Assembly (NCBI RefSeq): GCF_022605725.1
Contig: NC_065556.1
Coordinates: 8,680,001 to 8,744,000 of the forward strand
Direction: 5' to 3'
Length of the DNA stretch: 64,000 nt
Source of the DNA: Anthonomus grandis grandis
Lineage: Eukaryota > Arthropoda > Insecta > Coleoptera > Curculionidae
Shown here piece by piece: positions 1 through 14,457 of this stretch (its first letter is position 1; each line of letters starts with the position of its first letter). Position numbers and translations under genes: made by a program. Under the pieces are notes generated by a model that was not told the origin of the DNA, did no database searches, and was given only the letters and a program-made list of their open reading frames with translations.

Positions 1-3000
1 AAACTATATCTAAAAATTAAATCGGAACAATCGTTAACGCTATTAGTTATTATATTTTCTTAATTCTGGTTATGTTCAAACCGTAAAAAACATCATTTGG
101 CTATCTTGTATATGCGAAATAGTAAATGTAAATAAATAACAGTAATAGAGTGAGATATAATAATTTTTTTTTTAAATTAATTCATAAGCAAAATTTTAAA
201 AATAATTTAGAGTACATTAAATGAACTTTAAAAATTAAATTGGAATCAAATCGGACAATGCTATAATGATTAATCGTTCTATTTTCTTAACCCTGGTTAT
301 GTCCAAAACTTAAAAAGGATCATTTGAGTCATCTTGTATCACCTAAATATTAATTTTAAAATTAATTTAAATAATAGATAACCGTAATTGAGTGAGATAT
401 TACTATTTTTTTAAAACATAATACCTAAAATTATTTTTAAAAGTCATTTAGGGTTAATCAAATTATATCTAAAAATTAATTTAAAATTAATCGGAACAAT
501 CGTTAACGCTATTAGTTATTATATTTTCTTAATTCTGGTTGTGTTCAACCCGCAAAGAATATCATTTGGCTACCTTGTATATGCGAAATAGTAAATTTAA
601 ATTCTATTCAAATAATAGATAACAGTAATAGAGTGCGACAAAATTATTTTTTTAAAAAACAATTCTTAAGAAAAATTTTAAAAATAATTTACAGTACATC
701 TAATGAACTTCAAAAATTAAATTGGAATCAAATCGGACATTGCTATAATTATTAATTGTTCTATTTTCTTAACTCTGGTTATGTCCAAAACTTAAAAAGG
801 ATCATTTGAGTCAATTGGTATAACCTAAATAATAATTTTAAAATAAATTTTAATAATAGATAATCGTAATTGAGTGAGATATTACTATTTTTTTAAAACA
901 TAATACATAAAATTATTTTTAAAAATTATTTAGGGTTAATCAAATTATATCTAAAAATTAAATTAAAATTAAAACGGAATAATCTTTCAAGCTATCAGTT
1001 ATTATATTTTCTTAATTCTGGTTGTGTTCAAACCGTAAAAAACATCATTTGGCTACCTTGTATATGCGAAATAGTAAATGTAAATTAAATTTGAATAATA
1101 GATAATAGTAATAGATTGAGATATGACTATTTTTTTTAAAAACAATACATCAAAATATTTTTAAAAATCATTTAGGGTTAATCAAATTATATCTAAAAAT
1201 TAAATCGGAACAATCGCTAACGCTATTATTTAATATATTTTCTTAATTCTGGTTGTGTTTAAACCGTAAAAAATATCATTTGACTATCTTGTATATGCGA
1301 AATAGTAAATGTAAATTAAATTCGAATAATAGATAACAGTAATAGAGTGAGATATGATTATTTTTTTAAAAAACAATTCATAAGAAAATTTTAAACAATA
1401 ATTTACAGTACATCAAATAAACTTAAAAATTAAATTGGAATCAAATCGGACAATGCTATAATGATTAATTGTTCTATTTTCTTAACCCTGGTTATGCCTA
1501 AAATTTAAAAAGTATCATTTGGGTCATATTGTATAACCTAAATATTAATTTTAAAATAAATTTGAATAATAGATAACCGTAATTGAGTGAGATACGACTA
1601 TTCTTTTTAAACACAATACATTAAAATATTTTTAAAAATCATTTAAGGTTAATCCAATTATATCTAAAAATTAATTTAAAATTAAATCGGAACAATCGTT
1701 AACGCTATTAGTTATTATATTTTCTCAGTTCTGGTTGTGTTCAAACCGTAAAAAACATCATTTGGCTATCTTGTATATACGAAATAGTAAATGTTAATTA
1801 TATTCGAATATTAAATAACAGTAAAAGAGTGGGATATAATAATTTTTTTTAAAAACAATTCATAAGAAAAATTTTAAAAATAATTTAGAGTACATTAAAT
1901 GAACTTCAAAAATTGAATTGGAATCAAATCGGACAATGCTATAATGATTAATTGTTCTATTTTCTTAACACTGGTTATGTCCAAAATTTTAAAAGGTTCA
2001 TTTGGGTCATCTTGTATAACTTAAATATTAATTTTAAAATAAATTTGAATAATAGATAACTGTAATTAAGTGAGATATGACTATTTTTTTTAAAAACAAT
2101 ACATCAAAATATTTTTAAAAATCATTTAGGGTTAATCAAATTATATCTAAAAATTAAATCGGAACAATCGCTAACGCTATTATTTAATATATTTTCTTAA
2201 TTCTGGTTGTGTTTAAACCGTAAAAAATATCATTTGACTATCTTGTATATGCGAAATAGTAAATGTAAATTAAATTCGAATAATAGATAACAGTAATAGA
2301 ATGAGATATGATTATTTTTTTAAAAAACATTTCATAAGAAAATTTTAAAAAATAATTTACAGTACATCAAATAAACTTCAAAAATTAAATTGGAATCAAA
2401 TCGGACAATGCTATAATGATTAATTGTTCTATTTTCTTAACGCTAGTTATGCCCAAAACTTAAAAAGTATCATTTGGGTCATCTTGTATAACCTAAATAT
2501 TAATTTTAAAATAAATTTGAATAATAGATAACCGTTATTTAGTGAGATATGACTATTTTTTTAACACAATACATTAAAAAATTTAAAAAAATTATTTAGG
2601 CTTAAACAAATTATATCTAAAAATTAAATTAAAATCATATCGGAACAATAGTTATAGGTAATAGTAATAGATTTTCTTTATCCTGGTTATGTCCAAAACA
2701 TAAAAAGGATCATTTGAGTCATCTTGTATTAACTAAATAATAATTTTAAATTATATTTGAATAATAGATAACCGTAATTGAGTGAGATATGACTTTCTTC
2801 TTTAAACAAAAAACATCAAAATATTTTTAAAAATCATTTAGGGTTAATCAAATTATATCTAAAAATTAATTTAAAATTAAATCGGAACAATCGTTAACCC
2901 TATTATTTTTTATATTTTCTTAATTCTGGTTGTGTTCAAACCTTAAAAAACTTTATTTGGCTATCTTGTATATGCGAAATAGTAAATGTAAATTATATTC

Positions 3001-5244
3001 GAATAATAAATAACAGTAATAGAGTGAGATATAATTATTTTTTTAAAAAACAATTCGTAAGAAAAATTTTAAAAATAAATTACAGTACATCAAATGAATT
3101 TCAAAAATTAAATTGCAATCAAATCGGACAATGCTATAATGATTATTTGTTCTATTTTCTTAACCCTGGTTATGTCCAAAACTTAAAAAGGATTAATTGA
3201 GTAATCTTGTATCACCTAAATAATAATTTTAAAATAAATTTTAATAATAGATAACCGTAATTGAGTGAGATATTACTATTTTTTTAAAACATAATACATA
3301 AAATTATTTTTAAAAATTATTTAGCGGTAATCAAATTATATCTAAAAATTAAAACGGAACAATGTTTAACGCTATCAGTTATTATATTTTCTTAATTCTG
3401 GTTGTGTTCAAACCGTAAAAAACATCATTTGGCTACCTTGTATATGCGAAATAGTAAATTTAAATTCTATTCGAATAATAGATAACAGTAATAGAGTGGG
3501 ATATAATAATTTTTTTTAAAAACAATTCATAAGAAAATTTTTAAAAATAATTTAGAGTACATCAAATGAACTTCAAAAATTAAATTGGATTCAAATCGGA
3601 CATTTCTATAATGATTAATTGTTCTATTTTCTTAACCCTGGTTATGTCCAAAATTTAAAATGGATCATTTGAGTAATCTTGTATAACCTAAATAATAATT
3701 TTAAATTATATTTGAATAATAGATAACCGTAATTGAGTGAGATATGACTTTTTTCTTTAAACACAATACATCAAAATATTTTTTAAAAATCATTTAGGGT
3801 TATTCCAATTATATCTAAAAATTAATTTAAAATTAAATCGGAACAATCGTTTACGCTAAGAGTTATTATATTTTCTTAATTCTGGTTGTGTTCAAACCAT
3901 AAAAAAACATCATTTGGCTATCTCGTATATACGAAATAGTTAATGTTAATTATATTCGAATAATAAATAACAGTAATAGAGTGGGATATAATAATTTTTT
4001 TTAAAAACAATTCATAAGAAAATTTTTAAAAATAATTTACAGTAAATCAAATGAACTTCAAAAATTAAATTGGAATCAAATCGGACATTGCTATAATAAT
4101 TAATTGTTCTATTTTCTTAACCCTGGTTATGTTCAAAATTTAAAAAGGATCATTTGGGTCATCTTGTATAACTTAAATATTAATTTTAAAATAAATTTGA
4201 ATAATAGATAACCGTAATTATTTTTATATAATTACGGTAAAATATTTTTAAAAATTATTTAGGGTTAATCAAATTATATCTAAAAATTAATTTAAAATTA
4301 AATCGGAACAATCGTTAACGCTAAGAGTTATTATATTTTCTTAATTCTGGTTGTGTTCAAACCATAAAAAACATCAATTGGCTATCTCGTATATGCGAAA
4401 GAGTAAATGTAAATTAAATTCGAATAATAGATAACAGTAATAGAGTGAGATATAATTATTTTTTTAAAAAACTATTCATAAGAAAAATTTTAAAAATAAT
4501 TTACAGTAAATCAAATGAACTTCAAAAATTAAATTGGAATCAAATCGGACATTGCTATAATAATTAATTGTTCTATTTTCTTAACCCTGGTTATGTCCAA
4601 AATTTAAAAAGGATCATTTGGGTCATCTTGTATAACTTAAATATTAATTTTAAAATAAATTTAAATAATAGATAACCGTAATTAAGTGAGATATGACTAT
4701 TTTTTTTTAAAACAATACATCAAAATATTTTTAAAAATCATTTAGGGTTAATCAAATTATATCTAAAAATTAATTTAAAATTAAATCGGAACAATCGTTA
4801 ACGCTATTAGTTATTATATTTTCTTAATTCTGGTTGTGTTCAAACCGTAAAGAATATCATTTGGCTATCTTGTATATGCGAAATTGTAAATTTAAATCAT
4901 ATTCGAATAATAGATAACAGTAATAGACTGAGATATAATAATTTTTTTAAAAAACAATTCATAAGAAAAATTTTAAAAATAATTTACAGTAAATCAAATG
5001 AACTTTAAAAATTAAATTGAAATCATATCGGACAATGCTATACTGATTAATTGTTCTATTTTCTTAACCCTGGTTATGTCCAAAACTTAAAAAGGATCAT
5101 TTGAGTCATCTTGTATAACCTAAATATTAATTTTAAAATTAATTTGAATAATAGATAACCGTAATTGAGTGAGATACGACTATTCTTTTTAAACACAATA
5201 CATTAAAAAATGTTAAAAAATTATTTAGGGTTAAACAAATTATA
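1..5244 (+). repeat. Loosely ordered A/B monomers
   Basis: Alternating A and B monomers with occasional hybrids; for example the A-to-A step 1018 to 1249 skips a B, and one C-type unit lies near 2,640. No exact long-range period was found here. The segment ~4,060-4,800 reappears at ~12,240-12,985 with offset 8,185, including the hairpin junction at 4,211. The first ~350 bp match ~10,130-10,450 and its further copies. Confidence 0.75.
4211..4238. repeat. Perfect 11-bp inverted repeat at a monomer breakpoint
   Basis: ACCGTAATTAT and ATAATTACGGT flank a 6-base TTTTAT loop. This replaces the normal GTAATTGAGTGAGATATGAC continuation and joins a B box directly to the AAAATATTTTTAAAAATTAT tail. Identical copies are at 12,396-12,423 and 23,878-23,905. 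Confidence 0.9.
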
Positions 5245-7078
5245 TCTAAAAATTAAATTGAAATCATATCGGACAATGCTATATTGATTAATTGTTCTAT
5301 TTTTTTAACCCTGGTTATGTCCAAAACTTAAAAAAGATTATTTGAGTCATCTTGTATAACCTAAATAATAATTTTAAATTATATTTGAATAATAGATAAC
5401 CGTAATTGATTGAGATATAACTTTTTTCTTTAAACACAATACATCAAAATATTTTTAAAAATCATTTAGGGTTAATCCAATTATATCTAAAAATTAATTT
5501 AAAAATAAATCGGAACAATCGTTAACGCTATTAGTTATTATATTTTCTCAGTTCTGGTTGTGTTCAAACCGTAAAAAACACTTGGCTATCTTGTATATAC
5601 GAAATAGTTAATTATATTCGAATAATAAATAACAGTAATAGAGTGGGATATAATAATTTTTTTTAAAAACAATTCATAAGAAAAATTTTAAAAATAATTT
5701 AGAGTACATTAAATGAACTTCAAAAATTAAATTGGAATCAAATCGGACATTGCTATAATGATTAATTGTTCTATTTTCTTAACCCTGGTTATGTCCAAAA
5801 TTTTAAAAGGATCATTTGAGTCACAATTCATAAGAAAAATTTTAAAAATAATTTACAGTAAATCAAATGAACTTTAAAAATTAAATTGAAATCATATCGG
5901 ACAATGCTATATTGATTAATTGTTCTATTTTCTTAACCCTGGTTATGTCCAAAACTTAAAAAAGATCATTTGAGTCATCTTGTATAACCTAAATAATAAT
6001 TTTAAATTATATTTGAATAATAGATAACCGTAATTGATTGAGATATAACTTTTTTCTTTAAACACAATACATCAAAATATTTTTTAAAATAATTTAGGGT
6101 TAATCCAATTATATCAAAAAATTAATTTAAAATTAAATCGGAACAATCGTTAACGCTATTAGTTATTATATTTTCTCAGTTCTGGTTGTGTTCAAACCGT
6201 AAAAAACACTTGGCTGTCTTGTATATACGAAATAGTTAATTATATTCGAATAATAAATAACAGTAATAGAGTGGGATATAATAATTTTTTTTAAAAACAA
6301 TTCATAAGAAAAATTTTAAAAATAATTTAGAGTACATTAAATGAACTTCAAAAATTAAATTGGAATCAAATCGGACATTGCTATAATGATTAATTGTTCT
6401 ATTTTCTTAACCCTGGTTATGTCCAAAATTTTAAAAGGATCATTTGAGTCACAATTCATAAGAAAAATTTTAAAAATAATTTACAGTAAATCAAATGAAC
6501 TTTAAAAATTAAATTGAAATCATATCGGACAATGCTATATTGATTAATTGTTCTATTTTCTTAACCCTGGTTATGTCCAAAACTTAAAAAAGATCATTTG
6601 AGTCATCTTGTATAACCTAAATAATAATTTTAAATTATATTTGAATAATAGATAACCGTAATTGATTGAGATATAACTTTTTTCTTTAAACACAATACAT
6701 CAAAATATTTTTTAAAATCATTTAGGGTTAATCCAATTATATCAAAAAATTAATTTAAAATTAAATCGGAACAATCGTTAACGCTATTAGTTATTATATT
6801 TTCTCAGTTCTGGTTGTGTTCAAACCGTAAAAAATACTTGGCTATCTTGTATATACGAAATAGTTAATTATATTCGAATAATAAATAACAGTAATAGAGT
6901 GGGATATAATAATTTTTTTTAAAAATAATTCATAAGAAAAATTTTAAAAATAATTTAGAGTACATTAAATGAACTTCAAAAATTAAATTGGAATCAAATC
7001 GGACATTGCTATAATGATTAACTGTTCTATTTTCTTAACACTGGTTATGTCCAAAATTTTAAAAGGATCATTTGAGTC
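5245..7078 (+). repeat. ~628-bp tandem units with truncated monomer (about 3 copies)
   Basis: Landmarks CTATATTGATTAATTG and the junction TTTGAGTCACAATTCATAAG recur at a spacing of 628-629 bp (junctions at 5,819 and 6,447). The junction joins the middle of a B monomer to the end of an A monomer, so each unit is about 2.6 monomers, not a whole number. The third unit ends in an intact TCATCTTGTATAACC instead of the junction. Confidence 0.85.
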
Positions 7079-9889
7079 ATCTTGTATAACCTAAATAATA
7101 ATTTTAAATTATATCTGAATAATAGATAACCGTAATTGAGTAAGATACGACTATTCTTTTTAAACACAATACATTAAAATATTTTTAAACATCATTTAAG
7201 GTTAATCCAATTATATCTAAAAATTTATTTAAAATTAAATCGGAACAATCGTTAACGCTAAGAGTTATTATATTTTCTTAATTCTGGTTGTGTTCAAACC
7301 ATAAAAAACATCAATTGGCTATCTCCTATATGCGAAAGAGTAAATGTAAATTAAATTCGAATAATAGATAACAGTAATAGAGTGAGATATAATAATTTTT
7401 TTAAAAAACAATTCATAAGAAAAATTTTAAAAATAATTTAGAGTACATCAAATGAGCTTCAAAAATTAAATCGGAATCAAATCGGACATTTCTATAATGA
7501 TTAATTGTTGTATTTTCTTAACCCTGGTTATGTCCAAAATTTAAAAAGGAACATTTGGGTCATCTTGTATAACTTAAACATTAATTTTAAAATAAATTTG
7601 AATAATGGATAACCGTAATTAAGTGAGATATGACTACTTTTTTTTAAAACAATACATCAAAATATTTAAAAAAATCATTTAGGGTTAATCAAAATATATC
7701 AAAAATTAAATCGGAACAATCGTTAACGCTATTATTTATTATATTTTCTTAATTCTGGTTGTGTTCAAACCGTAAAAAATATCATTTGGCTATCTTGTAT
7801 ATGCGAAATAGTAAATTTAAATCATATTCGAATAATAGATAACAGTAATAGACTGAGATATAATAATTTTTTTAAAAAACAATTCATAAGAAAAATTTTA
7901 AAAATAATTTACAGTACATCAAATAAACTTCAAAAATTAAATTGGAATCAAATCGGACAATGCTATAATGATTAATTGTTCTATTTTCTTAATCCTAGTT
8001 ATGCCCAAAACTTAAAAAGTATCATTTGGGTCATCATGTATAACCTAAATATTAATTTTAAAATAAATTTGAATAATAGATAACCGTAATTGAGTTAGAT
8101 ATGACTATTTTTTTTAAACACAATACATTAAAATATTTTTAAAAAACATTTAGGGTTAATCAAATTATATCTAAAAATTATTTTAAAATTAAATCGGAAC
8201 AATCGTTAACGCTATTAGTTATTATATTTTCTTAATTCTGGTTGTGTTCAAACCGTAAAGAATATCATTTGGCTATCTTGTATATGCGAAATAGTAAATT
8301 TAAATCATATTCGAATAATAGATAACAGTAATAGACTGAGATATAATAATTTTTTTAAAAAACAATTCATAAGAAAAATTTTAAAAATAATTTACAGTAA
8401 ATCAAATAAACTTTAAAAATTAAATTGAAATCATATCGGACAATGCTATACTGATTAATTGTTCTATTTTCTTAACCCTGGTTATGTCCAAAACTTAAAA
8501 AGGATCATTTGAGTCATCTTGTATAACCTAAATATTAATTTTAAAATTAATTTGAATAATAGATAACCGTAATTGAGTGAGATACGACTATTCTTTTTAA
8601 ACACAATACATTAAAAAATGTTAAAAAATTATTTTTAGGGTTAAACAAATTATATCTAAAAATTAAATTGAAATCATATCGGACAATGCTATATTGATTA
8701 ATTGTTCTATTTTCTTAACCCTGGTTATGTCCAAAACTTAAAAAAGATCATTTGAGTCATCTTGTATAACCTAAATAATAATTTTAAATTATATTTGAAT
8801 AATAGATAACCGTAATTGATTGAGATATAACTTTTTTTTTTAAACACAATACATCAAAATATTTTTTAAAATCATTTAGGGTTAATCCAATTATATCTAA
8901 AAATTAATTTAAAATTAAATCGGAACAATCGTTAACGCTATTAGTTATTACATTTTCTTAATTCTGGTTGTGTTCAAACCGTAAAGAATATCATTTGGCT
9001 ATCTTGTATATGCGAAATAGTAAATTTAAATCATATTCGAATAATAGATAACAGTAATAGACTGAGATATAAAAATTTTTTTAAAAAACAATTCATAAGA
9101 AAAATTTTAAAAATAATTTACAGTAAATCAAATGAACTTTAAAAATTAAATTGAAATCATATCGGACAATGCTATACTGATTAATTGTTCTATTTTCTTA
9201 ACCCTGGTTATGTCCAAAACTTAAAAAGGATCATTTGAGTCATCTTGTATAACCTAAATATTAATTTTAAAATTAATTTGAATAATAGATAACCGTAATT
9301 GAGTGAGATACGACTATTCTTTTTAAACACAATACATTAAAAAATGTTAAAAAATTATTTAGGGTTAAACAAATTATATCTAAAAATTAAATTGAAATCA
9401 TATCGGACAATGCTATACTGATTAATTGTTCTATTTTCTTAACCCTGGTTATGTCCAAAACTTAAAAAGGATCATTTGAGTCATCTTGTATAACCTAAAT
9501 ATTAATTTTAATATTAATTTGAATAATAGATAACCGTAATTGAGTGAGATACGACTATTCTTTTTAAACACAATACATTAAAAAATGTTAAAAAATTATT
9601 TAGGGTTAAACAAATTATATCTAAAAATTAAATTGAAATCATATCGGACAATGCTATATTGATTAATTGTTCTATTTTCTTAACCCTGGTTATGTCCAAA
9701 ACTTAAAAAGGATCATTTGAGTCATCTTGTATAACCTAAATATTAATTTTAAAATTAATTTAAATAATAGATAACCGAAATTGAGTGAGATATGATAATT
9801 TTTTTAAAACACAATACATTAAAAAATTTAAAAAAATTATTTAGGGTTAAACAAATTATATCTAAAAATTAAATTGAAATCATATCGGA

Positions 9890-11690
9890 CAATGCTATAA
9901 TGATTAATTGTTCTATTTTCTTAACCCTGGTTATGTCCAAAACTTAAAAAGGATCATTTGAGTCATCTTGTATAACCTAAATAATAATTTTAAATTATAT
10001 TTGAATAGTAGATAACCGTAATTGAGTGAGATATGACTTTTTTCACAATACATTAAAATATTTTTAAAAATCATTTAGGGTTAATCAAACTATATCTAAA
10101 AATTAAATTAAAATTAAATCGGAACATTTGTTAACGCTATTAGTTATTATATTTTCTTAATTCTGGTTATGTTCAAACCGTAAAAAACATCATTTGGCTA
10201 TCTTGTATATGCGAAATAGTAAATGTAAATAAATAACAGTAATAGAGTGAGATATAATAATTTTTTTAAAAATGAATTCATAAGCAAAATTTTAAAAATA
10301 ATTTAGAGTACACTAAATGAACTTCAAAAATTAAATTGGAATCAAATCGGACAATGCTATAATGATTAATCGTTCTATTTTCTTAACCCTGGTTATGTCC
10401 AAAACTTAAAAAGGATCATTTGAGTCATCTTGTATCACCTAAATATTAATTTTGAAATAAATTTGAATAATAGATAACCGTAATTGAGTGAGATTTGACT
10501 ATTTTTTTAAAACACAATACATTAAAAAATTTTAAAAAATTATTTATGGTTAAACAAATTATATCAAAAAATTAAATTGAAATCATATCGGAACAATCGT
10601 TAACGCTATTATTTATTATATTTTCTTAATTCTGGTTGTGTTCAAACCGTAAAGAATATCATTTGGCTATCTTGTATATGCGAAATAGTGAATGTAAATT
10701 ATATTCGAATAATAGATAACAGTAATAGAGTGAGATATAACTATTTTTTTAAAAAACAATTCATACGAAAAATTTTTAAAATAATTTATAGTAAATCAAA
10801 TGAACTTCAAAAATTAAATTGGAATCAAATCGGACAATGCTATAATGATTAATTGTTCTATTTTCTTAACCCTGGTTATGTCCAAAACTTAAAAAGGATC
10901 ATTTGAGTCATCTTGTATAACCTAAATAATAATTTTAAATTATATTTGAATAGTAGATAACCGTAATTGAGTGAGATATGACTTTTTTCTTTAAACACAA
11001 TACATTACAATATTTTTAAAAATCATTTAGGGTTAATCAAACTATATCTAAAAATTAAATTAAAATTAAATCGGAACATTTGTTAACGCTATTAGTTATT
11101 ATATTTTCTTAATTCTGGTTATGTTCAAACCGTAAAAAACATCATTTGGCTATCTTGTATATGCGAAATAGTAAATGTAAATAAATAACAGTAATAGAGT
11201 GAGATATAATAATTTTTTTAAAAATGAATTCATAAGCAAAATTTTAAAAATAATTTAGAGTACACTAAATGAACTTCAAAAATTAAATTGGAATCAAATC
11301 GGACAATGCTATAATGATTAATCGTTCTATTTTCTTAACCCTGGTTATGTCCAAAACTTAAAAAGGATCATTTGAGTCATCTTGTATCACCTAAATATTA
11401 ATTTTGAAATAAATTTGAATAATAGATAACCGTAATTGAGTGAGATTTGACTATTTTTTTAAAACACAATACATTAAAAAATTTTAAAAAATTATTTATG
11501 GTTAAACAAATTATATCAAAAAATTAAATTGAAATCATATCGGAACAATCGTTAACGCTATTATTTATTATATTTTCTTAATTCTGGTTGTGTTCAAACC
11601 GTAAAGAATATCATTTGGCTATCTTGTATATGCGAAATAGTGAATGTAAATTATATTCGAATAATAGATAACCGTAATTGAGTGAGATAT
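9890..11690 (+). repeat. Nested ~952-bp tandem duplication (four monomers)
   Basis: GGAACATTTGTTAACGC is at 10,121 and 11,073 (spacing 952); GAATAGTAGATAACCG is at 10,013 and 10,948 (spacing 935). The two spacings differ by 17 bp because copy 1 lacks CTTTAAA and nearby bases at ~10,042. The second copy ends near 11,680, where AACCGTAATTG replaces AACAGTAATAG. The same arrangement is carried into ~21,370-23,165. Confidence 0.85.
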
Positions 11691-14410
11691 GACTATTTTT
11701 TTAAAACACAATACATTAAAAAATTTTAAAAAATTATTTAGGGTTAAACAAATTATATCTAAAAATTAAATTGAAATCATATCGGAACAATTGCTATAGG
11801 TAATATTAATCGATTTTCTTTATCCTGGTTATGTCCAAAACATAAAAAGGATCATTTGAGTCAACTTGTATAACCTAAATATTAATTTTAAAATAAATTT
11901 GAATAATAGATAACCGTAATTGAGTGAGATACGACTATTCTTTTTAAACACAATACATTAAAATATTTTTAAAAATCATTTAAGGTTAATCCAATTGTAT
12001 TTAAAAATTAATTTAAAATTAAATCGGAACAATCGTTAACGCTAAGAGTTATTATATTTTCTTAATTCTGGTTGTGTTTAAACCATAAAAAACATCATTT
12101 GGCTATCTCCTATATGCGAAATAGTAAATGTAAATTAAATTCGAATAATAGATAACAGTAATAGAGTGAGATATAATAATTTTTCTAAAAAACAATTCAT
12201 AAGAAAAATTTTAAAAATAATTTACAGTAAATCAAATGAACTTCAAAAATTAAATTGGAATCAAATCGGACATTGCTATAATAATTAATTGTTCTATTTT
12301 CTTAACCCTGGTTATGTTCAAAATTTAAAAAGGATCATTTGGGTCATCTTGTATAACTTAAATATTAATTTTAAAATAAATTTGAATAATAGATAACCGT
12401 AATTATTTTTATATAATTACGGTAAAATATTTTTAAAAATTATTTAGGGTTAATCAAATTATATCTAAAAATTAATTTAAAATTAAATCGGAACAATCGT
12501 TAACGCTAAGAGTTATTATATTTTCTTAATTCTGGTTGTGTTCAAACCATAAAAAACATCAATTGGCTATCTCGTATATGCGAAAGAGTAAATGTAAATT
12601 AAATTCGAATAATAGATAACAGTAATAGAGTGAGATATAATTATTTTTTTAAAAAACTATTCATAAGAAAAATTTTAAAAATAATTTACAGTAAATCAAA
12701 TGAACTTCAAAAATTAAATTGGAATCAAATCGGACATTGCTATAATAATTAATTGTTCTATTTTCTTAACCCTGGTTATGTCCAAAATTTAAAAAGGATC
12801 ATTTGGGTCATCTTGTATAACTTAAATATTAATTTTAAAATAAATTTAAATAATAGATAACCGTAATTAAGTGAGATATGACTATTTTTTTTTAAAACAA
12901 TACATCAAAATATTTTTAAAAATCATTTAGGGTTAATCAAATTATATCTAAAAATTAATTTAAAATTAAATCGGAACAATCGTTAACGCTATTAGATATT
13001 ATAGTTTTTCAGTTCTGGTTGTGTTCAAACCGTAAAAAACATCGATTGGCTATCTTGTATATGCGAAATAGTAAATGTAAATTATATTCGAATAATACAT
13101 AACAGTAAAAGAGTGAGATATAATAATTTTTTTTTAAAATAATTCATAAGAAAAATTTTAAAAATAATTTAGAGTACATCAAATGAACTTTAAAAATTAA
13201 ATTGGAATCAAATCGGACATTGCTATAATGATTAATTGTTCTATTTTCTTAACCCTGGTTATGTCCAAAACTTAAAAAGGATCATTTGAGTCATCTTGTA
13301 TAACCTAAATATTAATTTTAAAATAAATTTGAATAATAGATAACCGTAATTGAGTGAGATATTACTATTTTTTTAAAACATAATTCATAAAATTATTTTT
13401 AAAAATTATTTAGGGTTAATCAAATTATATCTAAAAATTAAATCGGAACAATCGTTAACTCTATTATTTATTATATTTTCCTAATTTTGGTTGTATTCAA
13501 ACAGTAAAAAAACATCATTTGGCTGTCTTGTATATGCGAAATAGTAAATGTAAATTATATTCGAATAAAAGATAACAGTAAAAGAGTGAGATATAATATT
13601 TTTTTTTAAAAATAATTCATAAGAAAAATTTTAAAAATAATTTAGAGTACATCAAATGAACTTTAAAAATTAAATTGGAATCAAATCGGACATTGCTATA
13701 ATGATTAATTGTTCTATTTTCTTAACCCTGGTTATGTCCAAAACTTAAAAAGGATCATTTAAGTCATCTTGTATAACCTAAATATTAATTTTAAAATAAA
13801 TTTGAATAATAGATAACCGTAATTGAGTGAGATATGACTATTTTTTTTAAACACAATACATTAAAATATTTTTAAAAATCATTTAGAGTTAATCAAATTA
13901 TATCTAAAAATTAAATTAAAATTAAATCGGAACAATCGTTAACGCTATTAGTTATTATATTTTCTTAATTCTGGTTGTGCTCAAACCGTAAAGAACATCA
14001 TTTGACTATCCTGTACATGTGAAATAGTAAATTTAAATCATATTCAAATAATAGATAACAGTAATAGAGTGAGATATAATTATTTTTTTAACAAACAATT
14101 CATAAAAAAAATTTAAAAAATAATTTACAGTAAATCAAATGAACTTCAAAAATCAAATTGCAATCAAATCGGACAATGCTATAATGATTATTTGTTCTAT
14201 TTTCTTAACCCTGGTTATGTTCAAAATTAAAAAAGGATTATTTGAGTCATCTTGTATAACCTAAATATTAATTTTAAAATAAATTTGAAAAATAGATAAC
14301 TGTAATTGAGTGAGATATACCTATTTTTTTTAAACACAATACATTAAAATATTTTTAAAAATCATTTAGGGTTAATCAAATTATATCTAAAAATTAATTT
14401 AAAATTAAAT

Positions 14411-14457
14411 CGGAACAATCGTTCCGAAAATATAATAACTAAGAGTTATTATATTTT
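14411..14457. repeat. Double hairpin inside a type A monomer
   Basis: CGGAAC-AATC-GTTCCG (6-bp arms) is followed by AAAATATAATAACT-AAG-AGTTATTATATTTT (14-bp perfect arms, 3-base loop). The right arm is ordinary type A sequence; the left arm is its reverse complement, inserted in place of AACGCT. A copy lies at 25,893-25,939 in the second superunit. Confidence 0.92.
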
